Source of the DNA: Chryseobacterium lactis
GTDB taxonomy: Bacteria > Bacteroidota > Bacteroidia > Flavobacteriales > Weeksellaceae
Length of the DNA stretch: 64,000 nt
Assembly: GCF_003815875.1 (NCBI RefSeq)
Contig: NZ_CP033924.1
Location: forward strand, 4,650,001 to 4,714,000
Direction: 5' to 3'
Below the pieces are notes generated by a model. It saw only the letters and a list, made by a program, of their open reading frames with translations. It did no database searches and was not told the DNA's origin. Both the position numbers and the translations under genes were made by a program. Shown here piece by piece: positions 1 to 8,297 of this stretch (the first letter of the stretch is position 1; each line of letters starts with the position of its first letter).

Positions 1-150
1 AATTTTCAGCATATAGGTATGAATATCGCATTTCATCCCTTCAAAAAAGTGAGAATGGGAATCGAAACCAGCTACGGAAGAAAACAAAATTTTGAAAACA
101 AACAGGCTTCTGCGTGGAGAATTCAGTGTTCTACTTCGGTAAGTTTTTAA
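1..150 (+). CDS. C-terminal end of an outer-membrane beta-barrel protein (DcaP-like porin), partial
   Basis: The frame is open from base 1 to a TAA at 148-150 and gives 49 residues. They alternate polar and hydrophobic residues as in a beta strand hairpin and end in Ser-Phe, the terminal aromatic that the BAM machinery recognises in outer-membrane barrels. The stretch GIETSYGRKQNF followed by a WRIQ segment resembles the last two strands of DcaP-type trimeric porins. The start lies outside the window. The barrel call is fairly firm; the DcaP assignment is inference from memory of the family. Confidence 0.5.
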   Translation, partial: NFQHIGMNIAFHPFKKVRMGIETSYGRKQNFENKQASAWRIQCSTSVSF

Positions 151-244
151 CCTAATTAAGAGGCATAAACAGGGAGAAAAACTGCTATTCATCAGGTAGT
201 AAGAATTTTATGAAATTTTATTAATTATATTTATTCTAAATTAA

Positions 245-252
245 TATATTTG
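245..252 (+). promoter_or_regulatory. -7 element TATATTTG
   Basis: Perfect match to the Bacteroidota -7 consensus TAnnTTTG, only four bases before the ATG at 257. No clear -33 TTG at the usual distance. A transcript from here would have almost no leader. Confidence 0.45.
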
Positions 253-256
253 CAGC

Positions 257-409
257 ATGAATATGATTGTCCCATTTAAAGTTGCGCCTTTGGCACCTGT
301 ATACTCATTCAGCAATGAAGAAATGTTTTGCGAAAAGAAATCTTGCTGCAAAAAATTCAAGAAAGGGAAAAGGTGTAAAAAATGTCCGGGAAGAAAGAAA
401 ATGGCTTAG
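257..409 (+). CDS. 50-residue Cys/Lys-rich small protein
   Basis: A short ORF, below usual length cut-offs, running from ATG 257 to TAG 407-409. The first 20 residues are mildly hydrophobic (MNMIVPFKVAPLAP). The second half holds five cysteines (at 25, 30, 31, 40 and 43) among many lysines and arginines, including KKCPGRKK near the end. The pattern suggests a metal- or nucleic-acid-binding microprotein, but I recognise no family. A perfect -7 box lies four bases upstream, and the stop is one base from the convergent dnaJ-like gene. An in-frame ATG at 263 is an alternative start. Confidence 0.5.
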   Translation: MNMIVPFKVAPLAPVYSFSNEEMFCEKKSCCKKFKKGKRCKKCPGRKKMA

Positions 410-410
410 G

Positions 411-1058
411 CTAACTCAAAGTCTTTATTAAAAAATAAAGGGCAATTGCCAGTACTATAACTCCCCAAAACAGCATTACGATTTTGGGCTGTCCTGATCG
501 GTTTATTGATGTTCTGGGCTGTGGCTTGAATAAATCTTCCACATCGCTTTTGAATTTCTCAGCGTCATTTTCAAAAACTTCTGTAATGGTAATTCCCTGA
601 ACGACAGTTTTATGTAACAAAGAATTGGTTGCATGAAGCAAAAGCTGAAATTTCCCGTCTTTAAATTCGGTAATCTTAAATATTCTTTCGCCAAAAGGCT
701 TTTCCAGTCCGAAAGGCAATACTTTCACCACATCAGCATTGCTCGTCTGCCAGTTGATGATAATCTCCTCTCCTTTCTTCGCATGAATTTTATTCGCGGT
801 AAAAGTCTTAATTGCCGGCGGAATATTATACCTGAAACTTCTCTGATGGCTTTCCAAATTCTGATCATAAGAATGTCTTTTTGCAGGATCACTCAACATT
901 TCATAAGCCTCCTGAATCTCACGGAAACGGTCGGCAAAAAAATCATCGTTATCGTTTTTATCAGGATGGTATTTCAAAGACAGCTTCCGATAAGCTTTTT
1001 TGATGTCTTCTTCCGAAGCATTCTGCGATATACCGAGAAAATAATAGTAGTCTTTCAT
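411..1058 (-). CDS. J-domain (DnaJ-like) protein with C-terminal membrane anchor
   Basis: Residues 1-70 form a J domain (start [10 protein letters not shown], with the HPD motif in the loop), which stimulates the ATPase of an Hsp70 (DnaK) partner. It lacks the Gly/Phe and zinc-finger regions of true DnaJ. The middle is a beta-rich region of about 110 residues of unknown role, and the last 20 residues ([14 protein letters not shown]) form one transmembrane helix, so it is probably a tail-anchored co-chaperone facing the cytosol. I start at ATG 1058 because a longer TTG start at 1070 would lie inside a perfect -7 box (1068-1075). Confidence 0.75.
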   Translation of the reverse strand: MKDYYYFLGISQNASEEDIKKAYRKLSLKYHPDKNDNDDFFADRFREIQEAYEMLSDPAKRHSYDQNLESHQRSFRYNIPPAIKTFTANKIHAKKGEEIIINWQTSNADVVKVLPFGLEKPFGERIFKITEFKDGKFQLLLHATNSLLHKTVVQGITITEVFENDAEKFKSDVEDLFKPQPRTSINRSGQPKIVMLFWGVIVLAIALYFLIKTLS

Positions 1059-1067
1059 TGAGCAATA

Positions 1068-1075
1068 CAAAAATA
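1068..1075 (-). promoter_or_regulatory. -7 element TATTTTTG of the J-domain gene
   Basis: Perfect TAnnTTTG match ten bases before ATG 1058; it excludes the upstream TTG start and implies a leader of only a few bases. Confidence 0.5.
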
Positions 1076-1150
1076 AGGATTTATTTTTCTTTTTACTTTG
1101 TATTGACTTTAAATAATGAGCAGCGATTGCTATATTGTCCTATCAGTCTT

Positions 1151-1180
1151 GTCATTGCGAACGAAGTGAAGCAATCTCAA
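1151..1180. repeat. Dispersed repeat family A (GTCATTGCGAnCGAAG...)
   Basis: Short element beginning GTCATTGCGAACGAAG and ending GCAATCTCAA. Close copies occur at 3251-3280, and a decayed inverted copy at 9362-9388. Flavobacterial genomes carry such short elements between genes. The rest of the 1071-1624 gap is also repeats and holds no gene I can support. Confidence 0.7.
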
Positions 1181-1200
1181 TTCCATAATCTGATGTAATT

Positions 1201-1277
1201 GTTGGAAAACGCTAAGACGCAACATTATTAATCAGCGTTTTGTTTTAAGTCGCAAAGATTTTATCGCTGATAAAATT
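1201..1277 (+). repeat. Dispersed ~78-bp repeat family B, copy 1
   Basis: Begins GTTGGAAAACGCTAAGACGC and ends in a small hairpin, GATTTTATC-GCT-GATAAAATT. Matching copies lie at 12020-12097 and, inverted, at 4252-4330. The middle is less conserved than the two ends. Confidence 0.7.
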
Positions 1278-1311
1278 CCGCTCTATTAATGAACATTTGT
1301 ATACCACTTCT

Positions 1312-1600
1312 ACCATTCTAAGCAAAGCGAAGAATCTAACCTTCTTATTGAAGGCATTCTCTCGCTGATTAGACAGATTGAGCAAATCAAATGATCTGTG
1401 CTATTTGTGAAATATATAAGAAAATAAATCTATAAACGAAGCAAATACTTCAACTCTGTGTCATTCCGAGCAAAGCAAGGAATCTAAACCATATGTTGAA
1501 GATATTCTGTCATTGATTAGACAGACTGAGCAGATTAAATGATATGCAATAATCTGTGTTATTTATGCAATCTTCGAAAAAACAGGAGTCGTTTCATTCC
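1312..1600. repeat. Two degenerate ~150-bp tandem units
   Basis: Unit 1 starts near 1312 and unit 2 near 1461. Each runs from a CATTCyrAGCAAAGC core through GGAATCTAA or a variant, then TTGAAG, then TGATTAGACAGA, then AATGAT. The head is the same element that heads the 170-bp tandem array at 3331-4232, in inverted orientation, so the two arrays are related. Confidence 0.6.
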
Positions 1601-1624
1601 ATATTTAATTAGTTTTTAATACAA

Positions 1625-1663
1625 AATTCCGGTTCGGGAAGCTTCGCTTCCCGAACCGGAATT
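1625..1663 (-). terminator. Perfect 18-bp hairpin after the first sigma operon
   Basis: Two 18-base arms (1625-1642 and 1646-1663) pair perfectly around a TTC loop. It lies 27 bases past the last gene of the minus-strand operon 1691-2963, with TTTTG following on that strand. Probably a terminator. Confidence 0.7.
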
Positions 1664-1690
1664 AAACAATTTCATTTAGTCTTTCTATTA

Positions 1691-1948
1691 TTATGCCTCG
1701 CAGGTATTATCTTTTCTGCAGCATTTTGATGCAAATTCTTTTTTGAATTTCCCTTTAAGCTCTTGATAATCTTCATCGTTCATTTCTCTGATCTTATCCG
1801 CCAATCCGAAAGGGGATTTTTCTTTAATTCCATATTCATCAAAAATACCTTTGATAAATCTTTTTCTTTGTGCGGCTTTTTTAGCGATTAGGGCTACACC
1901 TACAACGGCTAGTGCTCCAAGAGCTCCTTTTAATACTGAATTTTTCAT
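1691..1948 (-). CDS. Small membrane-anchored protein of an ECF sigma operon
   Basis: 85 residues. An N-terminal hydrophobic helix (GALGALAVVGVALIA, residues 9-23) is followed by a basic patch (KKAAQRKR) and a charged cytosolic tail with CC near the end. The family is not known to me; residues 45-70 look like a helical regulatory tail. It is the third gene of a minus-strand operon behind an ECF sigma factor and a two-helix membrane protein, 92 bases after the latter, which suggests a role in envelope signalling or sigma control. That role is inference from position only. Confidence 0.6.
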   Translation of the reverse strand: MKNSVLKGALGALAVVGVALIAKKAAQRKRFIKGIFDEYGIKEKSPFGLADKIREMNDEDYQELKGKFKKEFASKCCRKDNTCEA

Positions 1949-2040
1949 TTTTTCAAAATTTTAAATTTTACTACTTCCTATTTTTTATATAGACGAATGA
2001 ATTTTAATTTTACTTTACTACTTCTTTAAAAAATTTCAAA

Positions 2041-2373
2041 TTATTCGTTGTTTCTGTTGAAGAATCCGCCTGAACATCTGTTTCTCCAGACTTCCTTGAA
2101 TTTTTCTCTTTCCTCAGGTGACCAGGATTCCATTTTTTCTCTCATCTTTCTTTCCTTGAAATCTCTCATCCCTTTTCCAAAATGAAAGCCTCCGAAAAGA
2201 ATCTTACTTAAAACCAGAATTCCCATGGCCTGCCAGAACGTGATAGCCTTTACTCCTAAAATATCAGGAAGAAGACAATTCCAAAGCGACATTACAATCC
2301 AGGTAACGGCAGCTAAGATCAACGGTGGACATAACAATAAAAAAATCCAGCCTTTTTTGTGTTTATAATTCAT
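2041..2373 (-). CDS. Two-helix membrane protein, possible anti-sigma partner
   Basis: 110 residues. Hydrophobic segments at about 8-30 (WIFLLLCPPLILAAVTWIVM) and 44-62 (FWQAMGILVLSKILFGGF) predict two membrane helices. The C-terminal 45 residues are highly charged (KERKMREKMESWSPEEREK). It starts 11 bases after the ECF sigma stop, so the two are co-transcribed. In Bacteroidota such small membrane proteins downstream of ECF factors often act as anti-sigma factors or accessories. There is no zinc-binding anti-sigma motif, so the role is unproven. Confidence 0.65.
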   Translation of the reverse strand: MNYKHKKGWIFLLLCPPLILAAVTWIVMSLWNCLLPDILGVKAITFWQAMGILVLSKILFGGFHFGKGMRDFKERKMREKMESWSPEEREKFKEVWRNRCSGGFFNRNNE

Positions 2374-2384
2374 AATTTCTTTTT

Positions 2385-2963
2385 CTAACTTTTTAAATCT
2401 TCGTATAACTTTCTCAATCTGTTTCTTAAATGCTTCACAGCATAATTTTTCCTGCTGATGATGGTTTTGATGTTTTCTCCCTGTTCATTGGCAATCTCCT
2501 GGAGGGTTTTGTCGTTCAGTTCGTTTTCTACGTAGACCAGCCTTTGCTTTTCCGGAAGTTCATCAAGGGCTTCAAACAGCTTTTTCCAGATTTCATCCTG
2601 AAACATTTTTACCTCAGGGCCTGCGCTATCATCCATCAACAAGATATCTTTGATAGAAAAACTTCCGTCTTCATCTTCATAGACAAAGTCTTCAAGATTT
2701 TCTGTTTTCTTTTTACGGTAACGGTCAGTGATCTTATTTGCCGTCACCCTATACAGCCAGCCCCCTACATTCACAATCTCAGAAAGATTGGTAAGACTGC
2801 TGAACTGATACCACACCTCCTGCAGAATATCTTCCGCATCCTCAGTGTTTTTCACTTTGGGACGAATATACGACATCAGCTTCCCTCCGTAGTTGGAAAC
2901 GGTTTGTGAGATGATGCTTTCTTTCTCCTTTTGTGGCATTGTTATTTTTTCGACAACCTCCAT
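2385..2963 (-). CDS. ECF-type RNA polymerase sigma-70 factor
   Basis: 192 residues with the two-domain ECF layout: region 2 at about 25-90 (DAEDILQEVWYQF, then GWLYRVTANKITDRYRKKK, the -10 recognition part) and region 4 at about 135-185 (LQEIANEQGENIKTIISRKNY, a helix-turn-helix). An acidic linker of about 25 residues joins them. It heads the operon with the two small membrane proteins downstream. M9 (ATG at 2939) is a possible alternative start. The target genes cannot be read from the sequence. Confidence 0.85.
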   Translation of the reverse strand: MEVVEKITMPQKEKESIISQTVSNYGGKLMSYIRPKVKNTEDAEDILQEVWYQFSSLTNLSEIVNVGGWLYRVTANKITDRYRKKKTENLEDFVYEDEDGSFSIKDILLMDDSAGPEVKMFQDEIWKKLFEALDELPEKQRLVYVENELNDKTLQEIANEQGENIKTIISRKNYAVKHLRNRLRKLYEDLKS

Positions 2964-3250
2964 ATTGCTATGACGACTATCCTTTTGGTTTTACTTTAAT
3001 AAATTTAGAATATTTTTCCGAAACTTCAATTTTTCTATTATTCATCAGCTATTCAATTGCCAAAAAATATACTACATCCTCCCACATTACTCATTACTCA
3101 TTACTCATGTTTCCCAGAGCTGTTTCCTGCTATCCGCTCATACTCCTCGCGCCAGCGCGCGCTCACGCTCAAACCCATCCACCCTCCGACGCATACTACG
3201 GGGTAACCGCTGCTATCAGGGCTAGAAACGGCAATTTACCCTTTTTCACA

Positions 3251-3280
3251 GTCATTGCGAGCAAAAGCGAAGCAATCTCA
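3251..3280. repeat. Dispersed repeat family A, copy 2
   Basis: GTCATTGCGAGCAAAAGCGAAGC element, near-identical to 1151-1180. A plus-strand ORF across 2933-3292 that spans it has no protein-like composition. Confidence 0.65.
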
Positions 3281-3330
3281 GCATCAGAATGAATATCTTT
3301 AAAAACATAACCTTTTAATCAATTGTTTCA

Positions 3331-4232
3331 GTTAGAGATTCCTCGCTCCACTTCGTTCCGCTCGGAATGACAAAAGGAAGCGCACACTTTTCAATATATT
3401 TATAGAAGAATAAAACTTAGTAGCATCAATTATAATAACAGTTGATTGTAAATTGAGTATCTGCGTAATCTATGAAATCTGCGAGAAAAGAAATTATTAA
3501 AGTAGAAATTCCTCGCTCCACTTCGTTACGCTCGGAATGACAAAAGGAGGTGTATGTTTTTCACTATATCCATAGAAGAATAGACTTAGTGTCATCAATT
3601 ATAATAACAGTCGATTATAAATTGAGTATCTGCGTAATCTGTGAAATCTGCGGGAAAAGAAATTATTTAAAGTAGAGATTCCTCGCTCTACTCCGTTCCG
3701 CTCGGAATGACAAAAGGAGGTGTATGCTTTTCACTATACCTATGGAAGAGTAAAACTTAAATCATCAATTATAATAACAGTCGATTATAAATTATGGATC
3801 TGCGTAATCTGCGGGAAAAGAAATTATTAAAGTAGAGATTCCTCGCTCCAATTCGTTCCGCTCGGAATGACAAAAGGAAGCGCACACTTTTCAATATATT
3901 TATAGAAGAATAAAATTTAGTATCATCAATTATAATAACAGTTGATTATAAATTGAGTATCTGTGTAATCTGTGAAATTTGCGGGAAAAGAATTTATTTA
4001 AAGTGGAGATTCCTCGCTCTACTCCGTTCCGCTCCGAATGACAAAAGGAAGTGTATGTTTTTCACTGTATCCATAGAAGAATAAAACTTAGTATCATCAA
4101 TTATAATAATAGTCGATTATAAATTGAGTATCTGCGTAAGCTATGAGATCTGCGGGAAAAGAAAATATTAAAGTAGAGATTCCTCGCTCCACTTCGTTCC
4201 GCTCGGAATGACAGAAAGAGGTTGAGAGTTTC
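3331..4232. repeat. ~170-bp tandem repeat array, about five full units plus part
   Basis: The core CCTCGCTCnACTTCGTTCCG recurs, slightly varied, at 3341, 3511, 3681, 3841, 4012 and 4192, giving spacings of 170, 170, 160, 171 and 180. Each core is followed by CTCGGAATGACAAAAGGA, then TATAATAACAGT, and CTGCGTAATC before the next core. The units differ by scattered substitutions and small indels. No ORF repeats with the period, so this is not a coding repeat. It fills most of the 1.47-kb gene-free stretch 2964-4434. Confidence 0.85.
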
Positions 4233-4251
4233 ACCTATCTGTGGAAGAACA

Positions 4252-4330
4252 AATTTTATCGGAGATAAAATCTTGGCGCCTTAAGAACATACAGCTTGTC
4301 AATAACCTTGCGCCGTTGCGTTTTTCCAAC
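4252..4330 (-). repeat. Dispersed ~78-bp repeat family B, copy 2 (inverted)
   Basis: Reverse complement of the family: hairpin TTTTATC-GGA-GATAAAA first, ending TTTTTCCAAC. It lies directly after the tandem array. Confidence 0.7.
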
Positions 4331-4381
4331 CTCTCATTTTTATTGATATATTCGTGTCATTGTGTTTAAAATAACAAAAAA

Positions 4382-4414
4382 AGAAACGGAAGACATCTAA
4401 TGCCTCCCGCTTCT
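4382..4414 (-). terminator. Probable terminator of the S9 peptidase gene
   Basis: Arms AGAAaCGGaAG (4382-4392) and CTcCCGcTTCT (4404-4414) pair with two mismatches, followed on the minus strand by a T-rich run. Confidence 0.4.
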
Positions 4415-4434
4415 ATTATTATAAAAATTATCGG

Positions 4435-6438
4435 TTACTTATTAAAATTTTCCGCAAAGAATCCAAGCATTGCCTTATACAATTCAATTCTGTTGGGTTC
4501 TTTTCCGAATCCGTGTCCTTCATCATATTTTACCATATAAGGAACTTCAAATCCCTTGGCACGCATCGCCTTCACGATCTGATCAGACTCATTGATGTTT
4601 ACCCTTGGGTCATTGGCACCCTGTACCACAAACAATGGCTTTTTGATTTTATCAATCTGAAATACCGGTGATACTTCTTTGGCTATTTTAGCTTCTTCAG
4701 GATTATCAAGGTCATACCAGATCTGTTTTACCATTTCTTTGTAAGGTTTCCAATATTCCGGGAACGAACTGAAAAATGTAAAAATGTTGGATACTCCTAC
4801 ATAATCAACTCCACAAGCGTATAAATCCGGGGTTTTAATTAATCCCATTAATGTTGCATATCCACCATGACTACCCCCATAGATAGCTACTTTATCTTTG
4901 TCAATCCATCCCTGGCTGATGGCATATTTTACTCCGTCTTCTACATCATCCATTGCTTTTCTTCCGATTTGCTTATATCCGGATTTCTGGAATTCTTTTC
5001 CATAGCCACCCGAAATTCTGAAATTCACCTGAAGAGTAGCATAGCCTCTGCTTGCAAACAATTGTGTTTCGGGATTGAAACCCCAATGATCTCTGATTCC
5101 TTGTGGTCCACCGTGAGGATTTACAATTAATGGTACTTTTTTACCCTCCAAAGCGGCTTTAGGTAAAGTAATATATCCACGGATGGTCAATCCGTCTCTG
5201 CTTTTAAACTCAATGGGTCTCATCTCTGCCATATCACTTTCTTTAAGTTGTGGCATCAGATTGTACAGCAGTTTCAGCTCCTTTGTTTTGGTATCGTATT
5301 CGTAATATGTTCCATATAATTTATCACTGGCAACAACAACCAAAAGTTTATCATTATTGTCATCGGAAGAAACGATGCCAAATTCCTGATCTTTAAACTG
5401 AGATTTTAATTTGTTATCAATTTCCTTGTAAAATTTACTTACCGGAACCGTTTCTCCTTTTGTACCTTCATAACTGATGTAATCAAGTTCATAATTCCTG
5501 TTTTTACCGGCAACACTTATAGAGCTTACATCATATACCGGGTTGGAATAAACTTCTTTAATGACCGCATTTTTCTTCAGATCATATAAAACAATTCTGG
5601 TTTTGTCGCTATCCAAATCGGTGATAACATACGCTTCATCCTTGTTTTTAGAATTGTCATTGAATCTGATAATACCAAAAGTATTCGACCAATCTGTCGA
5701 TTGAATAAGATTAAATTTACCCGTTTGCAGGTCTTTATAATATGTTTTGTTGGTCAATCCGTTTTCCAGAATAGTATACCCTCTCAGGTTTCCGTCTTTA
5801 TCAAAGATATAATTGTCAATTGGGCTATTGACATCTTTATTCTCATACAGTTGCGTCGTCTCACCGGTTACAAAATTGATTTTATACGGCTCAAAGATCT
5901 GCTTATTGTTTTTGTTCATTGTTACGACAACAAAATCAGTATCTTTTATAGGTATGATGGCTCCCAGAGTAATTCCGTCAAACGGCGTCAGATCCTTAAG
6001 GTTATTTCCGTCAACATCAGCAGCATAAAGATGAATGTTTTCATTCCCTCCTTTGTCCTGGGTATAGAATAAACGATTTTTGTTCAACCATCCATAACTT
6101 TTGATCAGATCATCCTTTTCAACAATGGCTTTCGTTATCTTTCCGGTACTAAGCTCTTTAACGTAGACATGATTTTTACTGTCCTTATCTTTTTCTTTAT
6201 AGGAAAGGTATTTACCATCAGGAGATATTTTAAATGCTGAAGCTTTTGGTCTGGCAAAATAATCTTCAACTTTATATTTGAAATTTCCTTTGTCGTAAGA
6301 AACCAGTTTCTCAAGACTGGCTTTGGAAGAAGGTAAGGTAGGGTCTCCAGGCAGTTTAGCTGTAGAATTTTGTGCGTTAATCATAATCGAAGAAAGTACG
6401 ATATAAGCCGTACCGAAAATTTTGGAATTAAGATTCAT
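4435..6438 (-). CDS. Secreted S9 family (prolyl oligopeptidase-type) peptidase
   Basis: 667 residues. An N-terminal signal peptide (MNLNSKIFGTAYIVLSSIMINAQ) directs it to the periplasm. Residues about 45-400 carry the repeated WD-like strands of the S9 beta-propeller (SPDGKYLSYKEKD). The C-terminal alpha/beta-hydrolase domain holds the catalytic triad: Ser523 in GGSHGG, Asp610 in GANDPRV and His642 in DEGHGF. The family cleaves short peptides, often after proline or acylated residues; the exact specificity is not visible. It stands alone, with a repeat zone downstream and 171 bases upstream to the next gene. Confidence 0.9.
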   Translation of the reverse strand: MNLNSKIFGTAYIVLSSIMINAQNSTAKLPGDPTLPSSKASLEKLVSYDKGNFKYKVEDYFARPKASAFKISPDGKYLSYKEKDKDSKNHVYVKELSTGKITKAIVEKDDLIKSYGWLNKNRLFYTQDKGGNENIHLYAADVDGNNLKDLTPFDGITLGAIIPIKDTDFVVVTMNKNNKQIFEPYKINFVTGETTQLYENKDVNSPIDNYIFDKDGNLRGYTILENGLTNKTYYKDLQTGKFNLIQSTDWSNTFGIIRFNDNSKNKDEAYVITDLDSDKTRIVLYDLKKNAVIKEVYSNPVYDVSSISVAGKNRNYELDYISYEGTKGETVPVSKFYKEIDNKLKSQFKDQEFGIVSSDDNNDKLLVVVASDKLYGTYYEYDTKTKELKLLYNLMPQLKESDMAEMRPIEFKSRDGLTIRGYITLPKAALEGKKVPLIVNPHGGPQGIRDHWGFNPETQLFASRGYATLQVNFRISGGYGKEFQKSGYKQIGRKAMDDVEDGVKYAISQGWIDKDKVAIYGGSHGGYATLMGLIKTPDLYACGVDYVGVSNIFTFFSSFPEYWKPYKEMVKQIWYDLDNPEEAKIAKEVSPVFQIDKIKKPLFVVQGANDPRVNINESDQIVKAMRAKGFEVPYMVKYDEGHGFGKEPNRIELYKAMLGFFAENFNK

Positions 6439-6609
6439 AACTTATGTTTTAGGGTTAAAACTAGTCAGTATTTAAACTTTTACATTCATAAAAGAATAAG
6501 CACCTCTTATACAATAAGACAGCTAAAACCTTAAAATGTTACATTATTTTTTATTTTTATTTCGAAAAAGTATGAATTTTTTTAAATAAACAAGTCTATA
6601 AGCAGTACT

Positions 6610-7068
6610 TTAATGTAAATAGATTCCGAAGTACCAGGTCCACGCTATTAGAATAATTTGCATGGGAATTCTTTGAACATACAGATATCTCATTCCGGGG
6701 CCGGTATGATCAGCCTTGAAGATATTAATATTTTTCCTGGAAGAATTGATGTTGGCTATAAATACCAACAGGTAAAAAATAATAAGTAAGATGGCCGTCA
6801 TTTCCCTGATAGAAGGGATCATCAAGCCTATTCCTGCAGCAATTTCCAAAACTCCGGTAGCATAAACCCAGAACATTTTACCCGGCATAAAATCAGGAAT
6901 CATCATAGCCATTCCTTTCTGGAATTTAAAATGTGAAAAACCGGTGAATATAATAAAAACAGCCATTCCCAGATTTCCTGAAAATAAAAAATCCGGCTTT
7001 CCGTGAAACACTGTTGTTCCCAGCAAAGCCAGAATAAATGTACCAAATAGGACTACTAATAATTTCAT
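6610..7068 (-). CDS. DoxX-like four-helix membrane protein
   Basis: 152 residues with four hydrophobic stretches (about 3-18, 30-47, 64-82 and 88-105, plus a weaker one near 133-150). The layout, including GFSHFKFQKGM and VLEIAAGIGLMIP, fits the DoxX/DoxD-like superfamily, small inner-membrane proteins linked to redox or thiol stress. It is the last of a same-strand run of small SRPBCC genes, 44 bases after the preceding stop. The precise function is unknown. Confidence 0.65.
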   Translation of the reverse strand: MKLLVVLFGTFILALLGTTVFHGKPDFLFSGNLGMAVFIIFTGFSHFKFQKGMAMMIPDFMPGKMFWVYATGVLEIAAGIGLMIPSIREMTAILLIIFYLLVFIANINSSRKNINIFKADHTGPGMRYLYVQRIPMQIILIAWTWYFGIYLH

Positions 7069-7112
7069 ATTTTTTCCTTAAAGATATTCCACTTGAGATG
7101 AGTGCCGGCTTA

Positions 7113-7571
7113 TCAGACTGCGCCAAAGCTCACTCCTTCCGCCAGGCTTTTAACGACCATTAATCCTTTTGTAAAGCCTGTATCCATATGATCCTGCCAT
7201 TCTTTTTCAACCTGAACTTCAGTATGGAGTTTGGTTTTTCCGCCAAAATCAATTAAAAAATACTTTTCAAAAGAACCATTCCACTCCATAACTTCTTTGC
7301 TTTGAGTGTCCTCATTTCCGTCTTTATCTACCATTCCCAGATGTTTAAAAACAATCTGGTTAGGTTCATCGAGGCTATCAATTGTTGAAACCATTCCTTC
7401 TCCTTTGGCATTCAGAAAATAAGTTTTCCCGCCAACTTTCCAGTCAGATTTCATGATTGATCCCGTACCAAAATACTGGGTCCATTTACTATACGTTTCA
7501 GGATTCCACAATATGTCCCAGACTTTCTGCATGGGAGCATCGATTACTGTTTCATACGATAGGGTTTCCAT
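7113..7571 (-). CDS. SRPBCC (AHSA1-like) domain protein
   Basis: 152 residues filling one START/Bet v1-type fold. It opens with the characteristic ETVIDAPMQKVWDIL strand and helix, where W and the following NPETYSKWT shape the ligand cavity, and ends with a long C-terminal helix (KGLMVVKSLAEGVSF). Family members bind hydrophobic ligands or act in stress responses; the ligand is unknown. It is paralogous to the next gene upstream (7622-8050) and 50 bases from it, so they are probably co-transcribed. Confidence 0.8.
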   Translation of the reverse strand: METLSYETVIDAPMQKVWDILWNPETYSKWTQYFGTGSIMKSDWKVGGKTYFLNAKGEGMVSTIDSLDEPNQIVFKHLGMVDKDGNEDTQSKEVMEWNGSFEKYFLIDFGGKTKLHTEVQVEKEWQDHMDTGFTKGLMVVKSLAEGVSFGAV

Positions 7572-7621
7572 ATTTTTTATTTTTGTGATTAATTGGTATT
7601 TTGTGTATTTTTTGTTCGGTT

Positions 7622-8050
7622 TTAAAGCTGATTTTCTGAAAGATGCTTGACAATAAGTAATGCTTTAGGAAACTTTTCTTCAAAGAAATCTTTAAATTCC
7701 GCCGGAGTCTGAATTTTTGTTTTCAACAGCGTACCTTCATCATTTTCCTCAAGAAAATAAGATTCTGTGGCATCTCCCCAATCTTTAGCAACTTCAATAC
7801 CTTCATAAATTTCTCCGAGATGCAGAAATTTTATTTCCTCATTGGGAATCACTTTTTCAACCCTGCTGTACATTCCATTATGCTTAGGATCCAAAAACTT
7901 AATGATATTATTCTCTTCTAATGTTCCTTCATAAAAAGAACCTTCCATAAAAGCTGTTGTCCATTGTTTATAAGTGATCTCTCCCCAAAGAACGCTCCAT
8001 ACTTTTTCCGGTTCTGCATTGATTTCAATTTCGTATGACAAATATTCCAT
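7622..8050 (-). CDS. SRPBCC (AHSA1-like) domain protein
   Basis: 142 residues, same fold and same N-terminal signature as its neighbour (SYEIEINAEPEKVWSVLWG). The C-terminal helix is KFPKALLIVKHLSE. With 7113-7571 it forms a duplicated pair in tandem. It has no catalytic residues that I can name; a ligand-binding role is the family expectation. Upstream lies a decayed dehydrogenase remnant (8130-8272). Confidence 0.78.
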   Translation of the reverse strand: MEYLSYEIEINAEPEKVWSVLWGEITYKQWTTAFMEGSFYEGTLEENNIIKFLDPKHNGMYSRVEKVIPNEEIKFLHLGEIYEGIEVAKDWGDATESYFLEENDEGTLLKTKIQTPAEFKDFFEEKFPKALLIVKHLSENQL

Positions 8051-8129
8051 ATTATTTATTTTAGTGTGATTAACAAGATTTAAAATCTCTCAGGTGAGAT
8101 ATTGTATAATTGATTACTTATATTTTTAA

Positions 8130-8272
8130 TTACCTTCCAACGAAGTCGCCACCACTGATATGAATCACTTTTCCTTTACTATACCTGAAACTTTGGAAGC
8201 CAGAAAATATAGGATGAGACAACTTCTGAAGGTAGCCCTGTGTTTTCATAAGCAAATCCTTTCTCTACATCA
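8130..8272 (-). pseudogene. Remnant of a short-chain dehydrogenase (C-terminal end, frameshifted)
   Basis: Read on the minus strand, 8268-8176 encodes VEKGFAYENTGLPSEVVSSY and IFWL. After a frameshift the reading continues as YSKGKVIHISGGDFVGR and a stop at 8130-8132. This order (ENTGLP, then a helix, then GKVIHISGGD) is the conserved C-terminus of classical SDR enzymes just after the cofactor-binding fold. The first 200 or so residues, including the TGxxxGIG and YxxxK motifs, are absent. The remnant suggests a deletion left behind in the minus-strand cluster. Confidence 0.6.
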
Positions 8273-8297
8273 CATCAAACAATAAGCCGAAATAACT

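Noticed and set aside
2933..3292. 119-residue plus-strand ORF over the start of the repeat zone
   Set aside because: It runs antisense to the sigma gene start and through the family A repeat; its composition is not protein-like and no domain is seen.
3331..4232. CRISPR array
   Set aside because: Units of about 170 bp with diverged cores and no constant short repeat with unique spacers; no cas gene nearby.
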